Assembly: GCF_002836975.1 (NCBI RefSeq)
Contig: NZ_NIJK01000029.1
Location: 124,001-188,000, forward strand
Length of the DNA stretch: 64,000 nucleotides
Source of the DNA: Shewanella indica
GTDB taxonomy: Bacteria; Pseudomonadota; Gammaproteobacteria; Enterobacterales; Shewanellaceae
Direction of reading: 5' to 3'
Part shown: positions 35,301-43,518 of the stretch, in pieces
Layout of the letters: the number at the start of each line of letters is the position of its first letter
Position numbering within the stretch: position 1 is the stretch's first letter
Notes under the pieces: generated by a model
Told to the model about the DNA's origin: nothing
The model's input: the letters and a program-made list of their open reading frames with translations, nothing else
Database searches by the model: none
Translations under genes and position numbers: made by a program

Positions 35301-35366
35301 GTGGACACACACATAGGTGACAGTAGATGCCCTGTCAGTCAGACAGGATTATTTGCCCGGCACTAG
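35301..35366 (+). CDS. Possible 21-codon leader peptide
   Basis: GTG-initiated frame encoding MDTHIGDSRCPVSQTGLFARH, with GGAG seven bases upstream (35290-35293) and starting about 25 bases after the predicted transcription start. It ends before the hairpin and terminator of the leader. Its position fits a translated leader that controls downstream transcription, as with MgtL in enterics, but I know no such family and the codons alone prove nothing. Confidence 0.4.
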   Translation: MDTHIGDSRCPVSQTGLFARH

Positions 35367-35484
35367 TCTGCAGCTTCGCAAACTACTGCCGAGCCTGGCA
35401 GTAGCGTATTAAAGAATCCTTTTTCCGTTACTCCCCATAAAAACCTTGTTGAGCTTGACATGCTCACGTATGCCGCAGTGTTCT

Positions 35485-35521
35485 CCTGTGGCTGCAAACT
35501 AATGCAACCACAAAGGTTTTT
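35485..35521 (+). terminator. Candidate attenuator in mgtE operon leader
   Basis: Hairpin CCT-GTGG-C-TGCA / TGCA-A-CCAC-AA-AGG with AACTAA loop followed by TTTTT. The 3' arm and T-run (ACAAAGGTTTTTA, 35510-35522) can instead pair with TAAAAACCTTGT at 35438-35449 (one bulged A), which would open the terminator. Confidence 0.5.
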
Positions 35522-35585
35522 ACTTAGGACAGCCTTGCTGCCCCATCTACGACCTTGAGTGTTCCCCCACACAGGAGGAACAAAC

Positions 35586-36246
35586 ATGACACTCAGATAT
35601 ACCACTTGGCTGCTGGGCGGCCTGCTCTGGCACGGACAACTGCATGCCGGCATTCAGTTGCTGGAAGATCCCGACATCGCCACAGTAACTGAGCTGGCAA
35701 TCGACTGGCAGCGGCAAACAGGCAACAACGACTTTGCCCTGGGGCTCAACCAAGCCGTCTTTGGCGGCGAATTGGCGCTGGAACTGCAAACAGACAACCG
35801 GGATGCCCCCCTGGGACAGACATGAGAGCCGCGGCTGGCAGCTGGGCTACAAACAACCGCTGGCAACAAACGGCTTATCCCAGGTTCAGACTCAGGCTCT
35901 GGCACTGGAGCTGGGGCGTCATCACAGAGATGGCTGGCAGGGCCACGCCCTGGTCAGTAGCGATCTGCCGATTGCCACCCAGGGCTTCTTTGTGCGCAAT
36001 AACTTAGGGCTGAGCCTGGAGTCGGGTGAAGGCCCGGCGATGATTTTTGGCCTGGGAGCCGGCTTCAAAGTACAGCAACACACCCTGCTGTTTGAAAACC
36101 AGTATCTGGGCCAAGGCGACTATGGCTACCAGCTACTCTGGCAAAACCAACCCAACGCCCGTTGGCAGTGGCAACTGGGTTATGGCAATCAGTATGGCGG
36201 TGGCGACCGCCAATTTGGCGCCGGCCTACAACTTTTCTTTTCTTGA
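35586..36246 (+). pseudogene. Frameshifted outer-membrane barrel-like gene
   Basis: Two adjacent frames make one protein of about 219 residues if one C is removed from the six-C run at 35806-35811. The first frame starts at ATG 35586 behind AGGAGGA, with signal peptide TLRYTTWLLGGLLWHGQLHA, and runs to a TGA at 35823-35825. The second supplies DRHESRGWQLGYKQPL onwards to 36246 with alternating strands (ALALELGRHHRDGWQGHALV, FENQYLGQGDYGYQLLWQ) and ends GAGLQLFFS. This looks like a small outer-membrane or periplasmic beta-barrel; I do not know the family. It may be a pseudogene, a slippage-controlled phase-variable gene, or a sequencing error. It precedes mgtE by 22 bp. Confidence 0.7.
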
Positions 36247-36268
36247 TAGCTCATTGGGAGAATGACCT

Positions 36269-37624
36269 ATGAACAGCAACAACATCATACTCAACCTGCA
36301 TCTGATCCTGACCAACAAAGACGCCAAGGCGATGCAGATGCTGGCATCTGAGCTTCATCCTGCGGACATAGCCGCCGTGCTGCCGACCTTCGACTGCCAG
36401 CAAACGGCCTCAATACTGACCCTGTGCCAGCCCAAAACCGCGGCGGCGCTGCTGCGGTATCTACCCCATCAGCAGCAAAAGCTGCTGGCAGAAGCGCTGG
36501 ATCATCAAACCCTTGGGAAAATTATCATGGAGATGGCAGCGGACGAGCGCGCCGATCTCTACAACGAGTTGGAGATTGAGCAGCAGGCCCTGCTGCTGCC
36601 GACACTGGCCAAGGCGGAGCGCGAGGATATGCGTACCCTGGCGGCCTATGATGACTCCAAGGTCGGCTCCATTATGACCTCTGACTATGCCCTGCTGCGG
36701 GTCAATCAAACCGCGGAAGAGGCCATAGACAGCCTGAGGAAAGTGGCCGCAGATCTGGAAACCATCTACCAGACCTATGTGGTGGATGAGCGCGGCCGCC
36801 TGATAGGCAATGTGTCGCTGCGTCAGCTCATCATCGCGCCGCCCAAGGCGTTGGTGAAAGAGTTTATGAAAGAGCAAACCATTGCCATAGAAGCGGAAGC
36901 CCTCAAAGAAGAAGCGGCGCAGATGATAGCCCACTATGACCTGCTGGCGCTGCCGGTAGTCAACGGCAAAGACCAACTGGTCGGCATAGTCACTTATGAT
37001 GATGCCATGGATGTAGCCAGTGCCCAGGCCGATGCCGAATTCAACAAACACGGCGCCGTGGGTCAATTGGCCTGCTCTTTTAAGGAAGCCAGCATTGGCA
37101 TGCTTTATCGTAAGCGAGTCTTTTGGCTGGTATTGCTGGTGTTCGGCAATGTGTTATCCGGCACTGGGATCGCCTACTTTGAAGATACCATCACAGCCTA
37201 TGTTGCTCTGGTGTTCTTCTTGCCACTGCTCATCGGCAGCAGCGGCAACGCCGGTTCGCAGTCTGCCACCTTGATGGTCAGGGCACTGGCCACCGGGGAG
37301 GTCGTCATCAAAGACTGGCTGTCGCTACTGGCCAAAGAGCTGTTTGTGGCCGGCTTGCTGGGTGCCACCATGGCGATTGCGGTATTTACCCTGGGTTATT
37401 GGCGTGGCGGCGATATCGCCCTGGTGGTCGCTCTGACCATGCAACTTGTGGTGATTATCGGCAGCCTGATAGGCATGTCCCTGCCCTTCTTGCTGAGCAA
37501 GTTCAAGTTGGATCCGGCCTCGGCCAGCGCGCCGCTGGTGACTTCGATAGCCGATATCATAGGTGTCATCGTCTACTTCAATGTCGCCACCGCTATTTTG
37601 GATTTTCCGCCTGTCAGTGGTTAA
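36269..37624 (+). CDS. mgtE: Magnesium transporter MgtE
   Basis: A 451-residue Mg2+ channel. N-terminal helical domain (about 1-125, LHPADIAAVLPTF), paired CBS domains (about 130-255, starting VGSIMTSDYALLRVNQT) that bind Mg2+ and close the channel at high Mg2+, a plug helix, and five membrane helices (about 285-450) with the selectivity motif GSSGNAGSQSATLMVR. Translation begins at an ATG after GGGAGAATG. It is the second gene after a frameshifted barrel-like gene and lies downstream of the structured leader, so its transcription may be regulated by Mg2+ or another signal. Confidence 0.95.
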   Translation: MNSNNIILNLHLILTNKDAKAMQMLASELHPADIAAVLPTFDCQQTASILTLCQPKTAAALLRYLPHQQQKLLAEALDHQTLGKIIMEMAADERADLYNELEIEQQALLLPTLAKAEREDMRTLAAYDDSKVGSIMTSDYALLRVNQTAEEAIDSLRKVAADLETIYQTYVVDERGRLIGNVSLRQLIIAPPKALVKEFMKEQTIAIEAEALKEEAAQMIAHYDLLALPVVNGKDQLVGIVTYDDAMDVASAQADAEFNKHGAVGQLACSFKEASIGMLYRKRVFWLVLLVFGNVLSGTGIAYFEDTITAYVALVFFLPLLIGSSGNAGSQSATLMVRALATGEVVIKDWLSLLAKELFVAGLLGATMAIAVFTLGYWRGGDIALVVALTMQLVVIIGSLIGMSLPFLLSKFKLDPASASAPLVTSIADIIGVIVYFNVATAILDFPPVSG

Positions 37625-37631
37625 TTGACCT

Positions 37632-37663
37632 TGGCATAACCTATGGAAACCTAGGTTATGCCA
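37632..37663. terminator. Inverted repeat after mgtE
   Basis: Perfect 12-bp arms TGGCATAACCTA / TAGGTTATGCCA with an eight-base loop, eight bases after the mgtE stop. No T-run follows on either side, so it may stabilise mRNA or need Rho rather than terminate by itself. Confidence 0.5.
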
Positions 37664-37738
37664 GAAAACGCCTTGTCATGGCTGAACAATTTCATCCAAA
37701 CTCACCGTGGATCGGCTGGTAAAAATATAAGTCAATTA

Positions 37739-39502
37739 TCAGCCAAGCAAGATCCCCGGCTTTCCATCCAAGGAGCGGGCAATGGCACGGCGCTCCTCTG
37801 CTTCAGTGAAATCTTTGCTCAGAATGCTGTCCACATAGAACCACTCGCTGACCACCTCTTCGCTGCTGAAGGTCAGCGTCATATAACCCCGGTTCAACAG
37901 GTTGGCGTATTTAAGGTCATCCACCAGCCCTACAACGGCCGCCTCTGTCGCCGGGATCTGCTCTGGTGGCAGGTTGAGGTAGTACTCAAGCCCAGGGGAG
38001 GAAACCGAACTGGTGGCAAACTCAACCCCAACCATGTTGCCATCTTTGTCCTTGAGATCATTGGCCCAGGCATTGTGGGTATCACCGGCAATCACCACCA
38101 GGTTTTTACCCGAGGCCCTGGCAGTGGCCAGCACAACTTCACGTTCATAGGCATAGCCATCCCAGGCATCCAGGTTGTAAGGAATCGACGGCAGTTGCAA
38201 CAGTGCCAGCACTTCCGGCGTCAGTTTAGCTTGGTTGGCAGCCAGATAGGTCAGTTCCGCTTGGGTCAGAGTCGGATCGCCGGCCTGAGCACGAGCCGCC
38301 AACTGGGCCAATGCCGCCAACTCGGCAAACTGCGGAATAGACAGCTGCTGAGTGGCTATCGCCGCCGGCAACATCATCCGCCCCATCAGAATCTGCTGCC
38401 CCAAAAGCTGCCACTTGGCGCTGGATTGCAACAGTTTCCCCTGCAGCCACAGCAGTTGGGTCTGGCCCAGAAGCGTACGCTGAGTGTCGGTCACGTCGGC
38501 GAGAAACTGCTGATCGTTGAAAGCGCCGGTAGCCGGATCCAGATAGTTACCATAGTCCAACTGTTTATCACGGGCCAACACCCGGGTATCCAGCATATGC
38601 AGATCCAGCAGATCGCCGAAGCTGAAACTGCGGTAGATCTCTTCATGATTGCCCTCGCGCCATGGGCGGATAGGCAGCCATTCGAAGTAAGCCTGCAATG
38701 CCGCCTGTTTACGGGCATCGAAATCCCCCTCCCCTTGGTTATGGTTTTCGGCACCATCCTTCCAGGTGTCGTTGGCCACTTCGTGATCGTCCCAGACGGT
38801 AATAAACGGCAGCTTGGCGTGCAGCTTCTGCAAACTGGCATCGCCGCGATACTGACCATAGCGGCTACGGTAATCGCTCAAGGACAGCAGCTCTCCCGCC
38901 GGCAACACCTCCCGGCCCAGCTCGGCGGCATGTTCACTGGCATAGCCACCACGGCCATATTCATAGATATAGTCGCCCAAGTGCAGCATGGCGTCGAGAT
39001 CGTCCCGCTGCGCCGCCAGTTCATAGACATTGAAGTAACCGGCCGGGAAATTGGCGCAGGACATCACCGCCAGTTTAACCGAATCGACCGCGCCCTCGGG
39101 CAGGGTCTTGGTCATACCGACCGTGGATGTCTTGTCACCCGTCATAAAACGATAGAAGTAGCGGCTGCCGCTCTCCAGCCCTATGGCATCAACTTTAACC
39201 GTGTAATCACGCTCGGCATTGGTCACCATTTCACCTGTGGTCACCAAGTCGCTGAAGGCACCATCACGGGACACCTGCCAGGATACTCTGACATCCCCCG
39301 CCGTTTGCGGCGTTACCCGGGTCCAGATAATCACGGCATCCTGAATGGGATCACCGCTGGCGACACCATGAAGAAAATCGGCGGCGACTGTATTGTCATC
39401 ATTGTCACTGGAGCAGCCCATCAGGCCGTATGAAAGCACGGCAGCGCCAACACCTTTGGCTGAGAGGGCAATAAAGTCACGACGGGAGAAGTTACGGGTC
39501 AT
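37739..39502 (-). CDS. phoD: Tat-exported PhoD-family phosphodiesterase/phosphatase
   Basis: A 587-residue PhoD-type alkaline phosphatase. The N-terminus NFSRRDFIALSAKGVGAAV is a Tat signal, followed by a Cys that may be lipidated (GLMGCSSD). An N-terminal fibronectin-like domain (about 40-130, HGVASGDPIQDAVIIWTRV) precedes the metallophosphoesterase domain with CANFPAGYFNVY, LHLGDYIYEYG, VWDDHEVANDTWKDG and VIAGDTHNAWANDL, which hold the Ca2+/Fe3+ ligands. It cleaves phosphodiesters and monoesters in the periplasm or at the surface. A moderately long insertion (about 360-450) carries Ala/Gln-rich helices. No clear PHO box was seen upstream. Confidence 0.93.
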   Translation of the reverse strand: MTRNFSRRDFIALSAKGVGAAVLSYGLMGCSSDNDDNTVAADFLHGVASGDPIQDAVIIWTRVTPQTAGDVRVSWQVSRDGAFSDLVTTGEMVTNAERDYTVKVDAIGLESGSRYFYRFMTGDKTSTVGMTKTLPEGAVDSVKLAVMSCANFPAGYFNVYELAAQRDDLDAMLHLGDYIYEYGRGGYASEHAAELGREVLPAGELLSLSDYRSRYGQYRGDASLQKLHAKLPFITVWDDHEVANDTWKDGAENHNQGEGDFDARKQAALQAYFEWLPIRPWREGNHEEIYRSFSFGDLLDLHMLDTRVLARDKQLDYGNYLDPATGAFNDQQFLADVTDTQRTLLGQTQLLWLQGKLLQSSAKWQLLGQQILMGRMMLPAAIATQQLSIPQFAELAALAQLAARAQAGDPTLTQAELTYLAANQAKLTPEVLALLQLPSIPYNLDAWDGYAYEREVVLATARASGKNLVVIAGDTHNAWANDLKDKDGNMVGVEFATSSVSSPGLEYYLNLPPEQIPATEAAVVGLVDDLKYANLLNRGYMTLTFSSEEVVSEWFYVDSILSKDFTEAEERRAIARSLDGKPGILLG

Positions 39503-39749
39503 TGTTATTATTCCTTTAAAAACGCTTCATCATGCTGGTATGAGGTCGGATGTCCAGATTGTGAAGTCAAACTATTGCACAATTGTGACAAACAGGTAAA
39601 TACCTATTGGTATTCAAATGAATTCAGTAAGTTAAATAAAATGATGCCCGCTTTAAGCCCCTTAACTTGCAGACATTGATAACAGGGGGCAAAATGCCTT
39701 ACAGGACAGATAATTAGCCCTATCAGGGCCCTGCTGAAGGAACAAAACA

Positions 39750-40169
39750 ATGAAAGTCAAAGACATCATGAGTACCCAGGTGGTGTGTATCAGTGATGGC
39801 GCCAGCGTCAAGGACGCCCACCAACTAATGCATTCCCGCGGCATACGCCATCTGCCGGTGATCTCAGAAACCAGCGGCACTCTGGTTGGAATACTTACCC
39901 ATAAGAAGATGATTGCCACAGTAGTCAATCTGCTGACCCGCTACGGCCAGGGGGCGCTGGAACGAAAGGAACGCGGCACCCTGATAGCCGACTTGATTGA
40001 AACCGACTTTGAACCACTCATGGCCGATGCGCCGCTGACTCAAGTGGTGGATTATTTTATTGCCAACAAGCATGGCTGTCTGCCGGTTGTGGACGAGCAC
40101 AACAAGGTGCAGGGCATAATCACCTCTTCTGACTTCGTCAAACTGTGCCGGGAATTGCTCAAGGCCTGA
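39750..40169 (+). CDS. Two-CBS-domain protein
   Basis: A 139-residue protein made of a CBS pair: KVKDIMSTQVVCISDGASVKD with GIRHLPVISE (1-60), then SDLIETDFEPLMADAP-type second repeat with GCLPVVDEHNKVQGIITSSDF. Such stand-alone pairs bind adenine nucleotides or Mg2+-ATP and regulate a partner; related proteins carry the name AcuB-like. No partner is next to it. Start has GAAGGAAC. A strong bidirectional terminator follows. Confidence 0.88.
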   Translation: MKVKDIMSTQVVCISDGASVKDAHQLMHSRGIRHLPVISETSGTLVGILTHKKMIATVVNLLTRYGQGALERKERGTLIADLIETDFEPLMADAPLTQVVDYFIANKHGCLPVVDEHNKVQGIITSSDFVKLCRELLKA

Positions 40170-40176
40170 ATCCATC

Positions 40177-40206
40177 AAAAAAGCGTGCTTAAAGCACGCT
40201 TTTTTG
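40177..40206. terminator. Bidirectional terminator, CBS gene / merP
   Basis: AAAAAAGCGTGC / GCACGCTTTTTT with TTAAA loop between two genes transcribed toward each other. Confidence 0.93.
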
Positions 40207-40264
40207 GACAGAGCTTTGGTTCAAGCTGAATCTATTAAATGAACCAGGTCTTAAATCTTAATTC

Positions 40265-40549
40265 TTAGGCCTCTGGTTCTATCTTATTGATACTGCCCTT
40301 ATAGCCGGTTTCATCCACCGCCTTTATCAACGCATCCATATCAAAGCCTTCAGGCACTATCACTCTGGCCTGTTGGGTCTTGAGCGAGGACTTGGCCTTA
40401 ATCACACCCTCGGTCTTGCGCAGCGCCTTGTTGATTACCGTGACACACAAAGGGCAGGTCATGCCTTTGACATCCAGGGTGACTACCAGATTGCCCGCCC
40501 AGGCAAACGGTGTACACAGCAGCAGTAAAACCAGTAACAAGCTTCTCAT
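40265..40549 (-). CDS. merP: MerP-like periplasmic heavy-metal-binding protein
   Basis: A 94-residue exported HMA-domain protein. Signal peptide RSLLLVLLLLCTPFAWA, then VTLDVKGMTCPLCVTVINKAL with the metal-binding MTCxxC motif and the typical DETGYKGSI end of the fold. MerP picks up Hg2+ and hands it to MerT. Its ATG overlaps the merT stop by four bases (ATGA). There is no merA, merR or merC beside it, so detoxification by reduction is not local; it may handle another metal. Confidence 0.88.
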   Translation of the reverse strand: MRSLLLVLLLLCTPFAWAGNLVVTLDVKGMTCPLCVTVINKALRKTEGVIKAKSSLKTQQARVIVPEGFDMDALIKAVDETGYKGSINKIEPEA

Positions 40550-40908
40550 TCAAACACCTCTAACAGCCAAGGTAATACAAAAGGGTAAAGTTGAAATGCC
40601 AATACCACAGGCACGGCCAGCCAGTAGAGCAGTAACATACTGGTACGGCTCATGGTCGCGGTGCACAGGGGCTTTTTGGAAAAATACAAACGCCAAAAGC
40701 CCAACAGGATCAACAGAGTCGACAGCGCCAACATAGGCACTTGCAGCCAGCCCAGCTGTTCAACACCCGACAGCGAGGCCGCCGATACCCCAAACACCAG
40801 ATAGATCAGCGGCCCAATACAGCACAGACTGGAGGCGACAGCGGCAACAACGGCGGCCGCCAGTGTCGCCAAAAAACCCTTAGAGCTGTTCTGTTGACTG
40901 GAAATCAT
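40546..40908 (-). CDS. merT: MerT-like metal ion membrane transporter
   Basis: A 120-residue membrane protein with three helices. The first helix holds the vicinal Cys pair (ASSLCCIGPLIY) that accepts Hg2+ from MerP, and the second Cys-bearing loop (KKPLCTATM) is present. It matches the MerT family over its length. Start at 40908 overlaps the upstream transglutaminase-like gene by 29 bp; an ATG at 40929 is an alternative. Co-translated with merP. The role as mercury importer is known for the family; the metal here is unproven. Confidence 0.88.
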   Translation of the reverse strand: MISSQQNSSKGFLATLAAAVVAAVASSLCCIGPLIYLVFGVSAASLSGVEQLGWLQVPMLALSTLLILLGFWRLYFSKKPLCTATMSRTSMLLLYWLAVPVVLAFQLYPFVLPWLLEVFE

Positions 40909-42022
40909 AGGCGAAAACTTTAGGGTCATAATAGTTCACAGGGTCGCCATCCACTTCGGCATAAGGATAACCAAAGTTGTTCAGCGGCGTCTGCTCGGCC
41001 ATGGGCGCCAGATCAAAGTCACGACCGAAGTTGAAACCAACCCAGTTCATTTCCCAGTTACCGAACAGATAGTCGTTGACCGCCTGCACATCGGGATCCT
41101 GATGTTGCTTATTCTCGGTCAAACGCATCTTGGTCACATCCGCAGGATCGGCCGGCAACCAACCGTAACCCGCCAGATAGAACATGGCACGGCAGTGCTG
41201 ACCACCACTGACCTTGGCCAGGCCATTGGCATCACTGCTGCCGAAAGCTTTCTTGGAGTATTTGCCCATCTTAATAGCCTGTCCGACCCGGATCCCGAAC
41301 ATCTCCCGCGCCGGAATATCGGCGGCGCGAGCCAAGGCCACAAATACCGAGTTGATATCAGTACACTTACCCCCCAGTTTGCCGCTCTCGAGAATAGTGG
41401 CCACATCACCTGTGCCGCAGCCGATAACGTCATTGTCGCGGAACATATTGGCACTGACCCAGTTGTAGATAAGGCGGGCCTTTTTCAGCGGATCGGTTTC
41501 CTTGCCAACAATCTTGTCTGCAGTCTGCTTCACTATGCCATCAATGGGCATATGCTTGGTGGGCAGCAGATAGCGCTCCACATCCACTGGGTACTGGATA
41601 GTTTTTGGGGCGCGATAATGCTCGAGTTCACCGTTTTTCAGCGGTTCCCAGTCGAGGGTTTCCAGCTCCATCACCAACTGCAGCTCCATCTTGCCTTTGG
41701 CATCAGGCCAGGTGGCAAACAGTGTCTTGGCACCATAACTGTTATCGGCAGTGATATAGGCGTCCTGGAAATTGCCTTTGAAGTTCAGCTTACGAACTTG
41801 CTGAAACTGAGTGTCTTCCACCAGCGGGATCCACAACTTGACCACGCCCTCTGAGCCCTCGGGTGCGATCAGTTGGTAATCTTGAGTCAGGGTGAAATGT
41901 CTACGGCCGTCAGCGGAATAATGCTCGACGGCCTTGGTCTTCGATGTGGCCGCCATCACAGGGCTGATGATACCGGCCGTCGACAAAATAGCCGCAGTTT
42001 TTAAAAAATTGCGTCTTTGCAT
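40880..42022 (-). CDS. Tat-exported transglutaminase-like protein
   Basis: A 380-residue exported protein. QRRNFLKTAAILSTAGI is a Tat signal; residues about 30-165 form a beta-rich domain (GVVKLWIPLVED); residues about 185-290 contain a transglutaminase-like core with LGGKCTDINSVFVALARAADIPAR (Cys), QHCRAMFYLAGYGWLPADPADV (His and Asp). Such proteins act as periplasmic proteases or cross-linkers, or are inactive scaffolds. The downstream genes merT and merP overlap or follow closely, forming one operon; this link between the families is not one I know. The triad looks intact. Confidence 0.85.
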   Translation of the reverse strand: MQRRNFLKTAAILSTAGIISPVMAATSKTKAVEHYSADGRRHFTLTQDYQLIAPEGSEGVVKLWIPLVEDTQFQQVRKLNFKGNFQDAYITADNSYGAKTLFATWPDAKGKMELQLVMELETLDWEPLKNGELEHYRAPKTIQYPVDVERYLLPTKHMPIDGIVKQTADKIVGKETDPLKKARLIYNWVSANMFRDNDVIGCGTGDVATILESGKLGGKCTDINSVFVALARAADIPAREMFGIRVGQAIKMGKYSKKAFGSSDANGLAKVSGGQHCRAMFYLAGYGWLPADPADVTKMRLTENKQHQDPDVQAVNDYLFGNWEMNWVGFNFGRDFDLAPMAEQTPLNNFGYPYAEVDGDPVNYYDPKVFAYDFQSTEQL

Positions 42023-42297
42023 TATTCGATTCCTTACGTTTGATTAACAGACGAGTCAATGAGCTGCCCGCTGGCGGGCCGAAGCATTATAAGTGGCGGC
42101 CCCTGGCACCGCAACAAAGCCGCAGACGCAAGGGCAGTGCAGCCAGAGTCATCAGTAAGGTGGAATAATAAGAAAAATTAACAAGTTTGCGAGACAAAAC
42201 AACCATATTGGTCATCTTGTCTCGCCTTGAGTTTTACCAATGTAAAGCCGGTATGACAGAGGGAAAAACCGGCGCCGGATCACATTCTCAGCTGGGC

Positions 42298-43518
42298 TTA
42301 TCTCAGCCCCACTTCCACGTCGCGGATAATGAAGTTACCCGAATAAAGCGGATGGGGTTCACCCAAAGGCTCCAGGGCAAAGAAGCGCTTGTGCTCTTCA
42401 CTGAGCCCTTCGAAGCCACCTATCACCTGATAGAGCCAGCTTTCCGGATCCCAGGACAGCTGTTGCTGCTGCAGATATTCCAGCGCCGAAGTGTTGCGGC
42501 CCGAGTCAATGACGGCGCAGAAGTACTCATCCACTGCCTCTTTGAGCGGGTTATCCGGCATATCAAAGTCTTCCTGAGGACTAACCGCAACCGGCACGTC
42601 GTGCTCCTGCAACCTCTTGGGCAGATGGTCACGACTGATAGCCTTGATACGGGCCACCATCTCCATCAATTGCAGTTCCTGACCGCTGTTGTTCACATCC
42701 ACAGATGCCGGTGCCAGCAAGGCCTCGGCATGATTGAACAGCACAGGCACCTGTTTGTGCGCCACGTGGTCGGCCACCTGATAGTCGGGGTGCAAATCTG
42801 TATACAGCAACCAGCCTTTGAGCAGACGGGTACGACCGCGGATCTGCCTGAAGCGTCCCAGCAATTCCAGTAGCCGCCCCTGCACCACGCTCAGCTCCTG
42901 GGTGCAATCGCTGAGGGTATCCTGCAGCATGGTCACCAGCAGGCGGCGCAGCTCACGGATATCCCCGGCAATTTCGCCAAGCTCGGTAAACTCAAACAGC
43001 TCCAGGCCGTTAAGCAGTTCCGATACCTGGCTCTGGGCCAGCTCGTTTTCACGGATCTTGGCGTTAATTGAACCCACATAACCGAACTCGTTATTGATCC
43101 GGCCCCAGAGCACACGAATGGAGTAACGCAGGCTCTCGGTGAAGCTGAATACGTGTTCGGTCAAGTCCGCCAGATAGGCCTCGGCGGCGCTGTAATCCAC
43201 GCTGGCGCGCGCCTCACGGTAGTGATTGGCCAAGGTCTTGATGGTGGCCAGGGCCGAACCGACGTTGGCGTTGATCTGGCGGTTACGCTCATCCTTGAGG
43301 CCCTCTTCCAGCAGGGCCCTGACATTACGCGACAACCTGAGCGGTTCGTCCGGCTCGGGACGCCAGAGAATACCGTTATCGGTAAGCTTCTTCAGCAGCG
43401 CAGGTTCCTGCTGGGTCTCATCCAAGCTACCGGAAAGATAGGCGTCCATCACCAGTTCGGCGTTACGCCCAAGCAGCCTCAGCAGCTTGACCCCGGCCTG
43501 ATGCAGGTTGCTGCTCAT
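42298..43518 (-). CDS. Kleisin-like subunit of an SMC-type complex
   Basis: A 406-residue protein, third gene of the operon. The N-terminal ~75 residues (LHQAGVKLLRLLGRNAELVM through NGILWRPEPDEPLRLSRNV) look like a winged helix; the middle is largely helical (about 80-250), and a C-terminal region ends in LYSGNFIIRDVEVGLR. This matches MukF/MksF/JetA-type kleisins in arrangement: DNA- or kite-binding winged helix, long helical middle, ATPase-binding C-terminus. I do not recognise sequence identity to MukF. Its ATG overlaps the stop of the preceding gene by four bases (ATGA). Function as bridging subunit is inferred from order, overlap and predicted fold. Confidence 0.65.
   Translation of the reverse strand: MSSNLHQAGVKLLRLLGRNAELVMDAYLSGSLDETQQEPALLKKLTDNGILWRPEPDEPLRLSRNVRALLEEGLKDERNRQINANVGSALATIKTLANHYREARASVDYSAAEAYLADLTEHVFSFTESLRYSIRVLWGRINNEFGYVGSINAKIRENELAQSQVSELLNGLELFEFTELGEIAGDIRELRRLLVTMLQDTLSDCTQELSVVQGRLLELLGRFRQIRGRTRLLKGWLLYTDLHPDYQVADHVAHKQVPVLFNHAEALLAPASVDVNNSGQELQLMEMVARIKAISRDHLPKRLQEHDVPVAVSPQEDFDMPDNPLKEAVDEYFCAVIDSGRNTSALEYLQQQQLSWDPESWLYQVIGGFEGLSEEHKRFFALEPLGEPHPLYSGNFIIRDVEVGLR

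Larger units (their letters stand above)
35038..35585. other. Intergenic region with promoter and structured leader of the mgtE operon
   Basis: About 550 bp. The left part is the promoter side of the endonuclease-family gene. From 35242 a plus-strand promoter starts a ~310-base leader with a short open frame (35301-35366), a perfect hairpin CTACTGCC-GAGCCT-GGCAGTAG (35383-35404), a possible anti-terminator arm (35438-35449), a small TGAGC/GCTCA hairpin (35450-35466), a terminator-like hairpin (35485-35521) and a strong AGGAGG ribosome site before 35586. Confidence 0.6.

Noticed and set aside
35276..35585. M-box (ykoK) magnesium riboswitch
   Set aside because: The conserved GTTAGGTGAGGCTCCT-type and GCTGCTGCC-type segments of the M-box are not found in the leader.
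37658..39433. 591-codon plus-strand frame opposite phoD
   Set aside because: It is the mirror of the clear PhoD gene on the minus strand. Its product is rich in Gln, His and Arg with no domain, typical of an antisense shadow.
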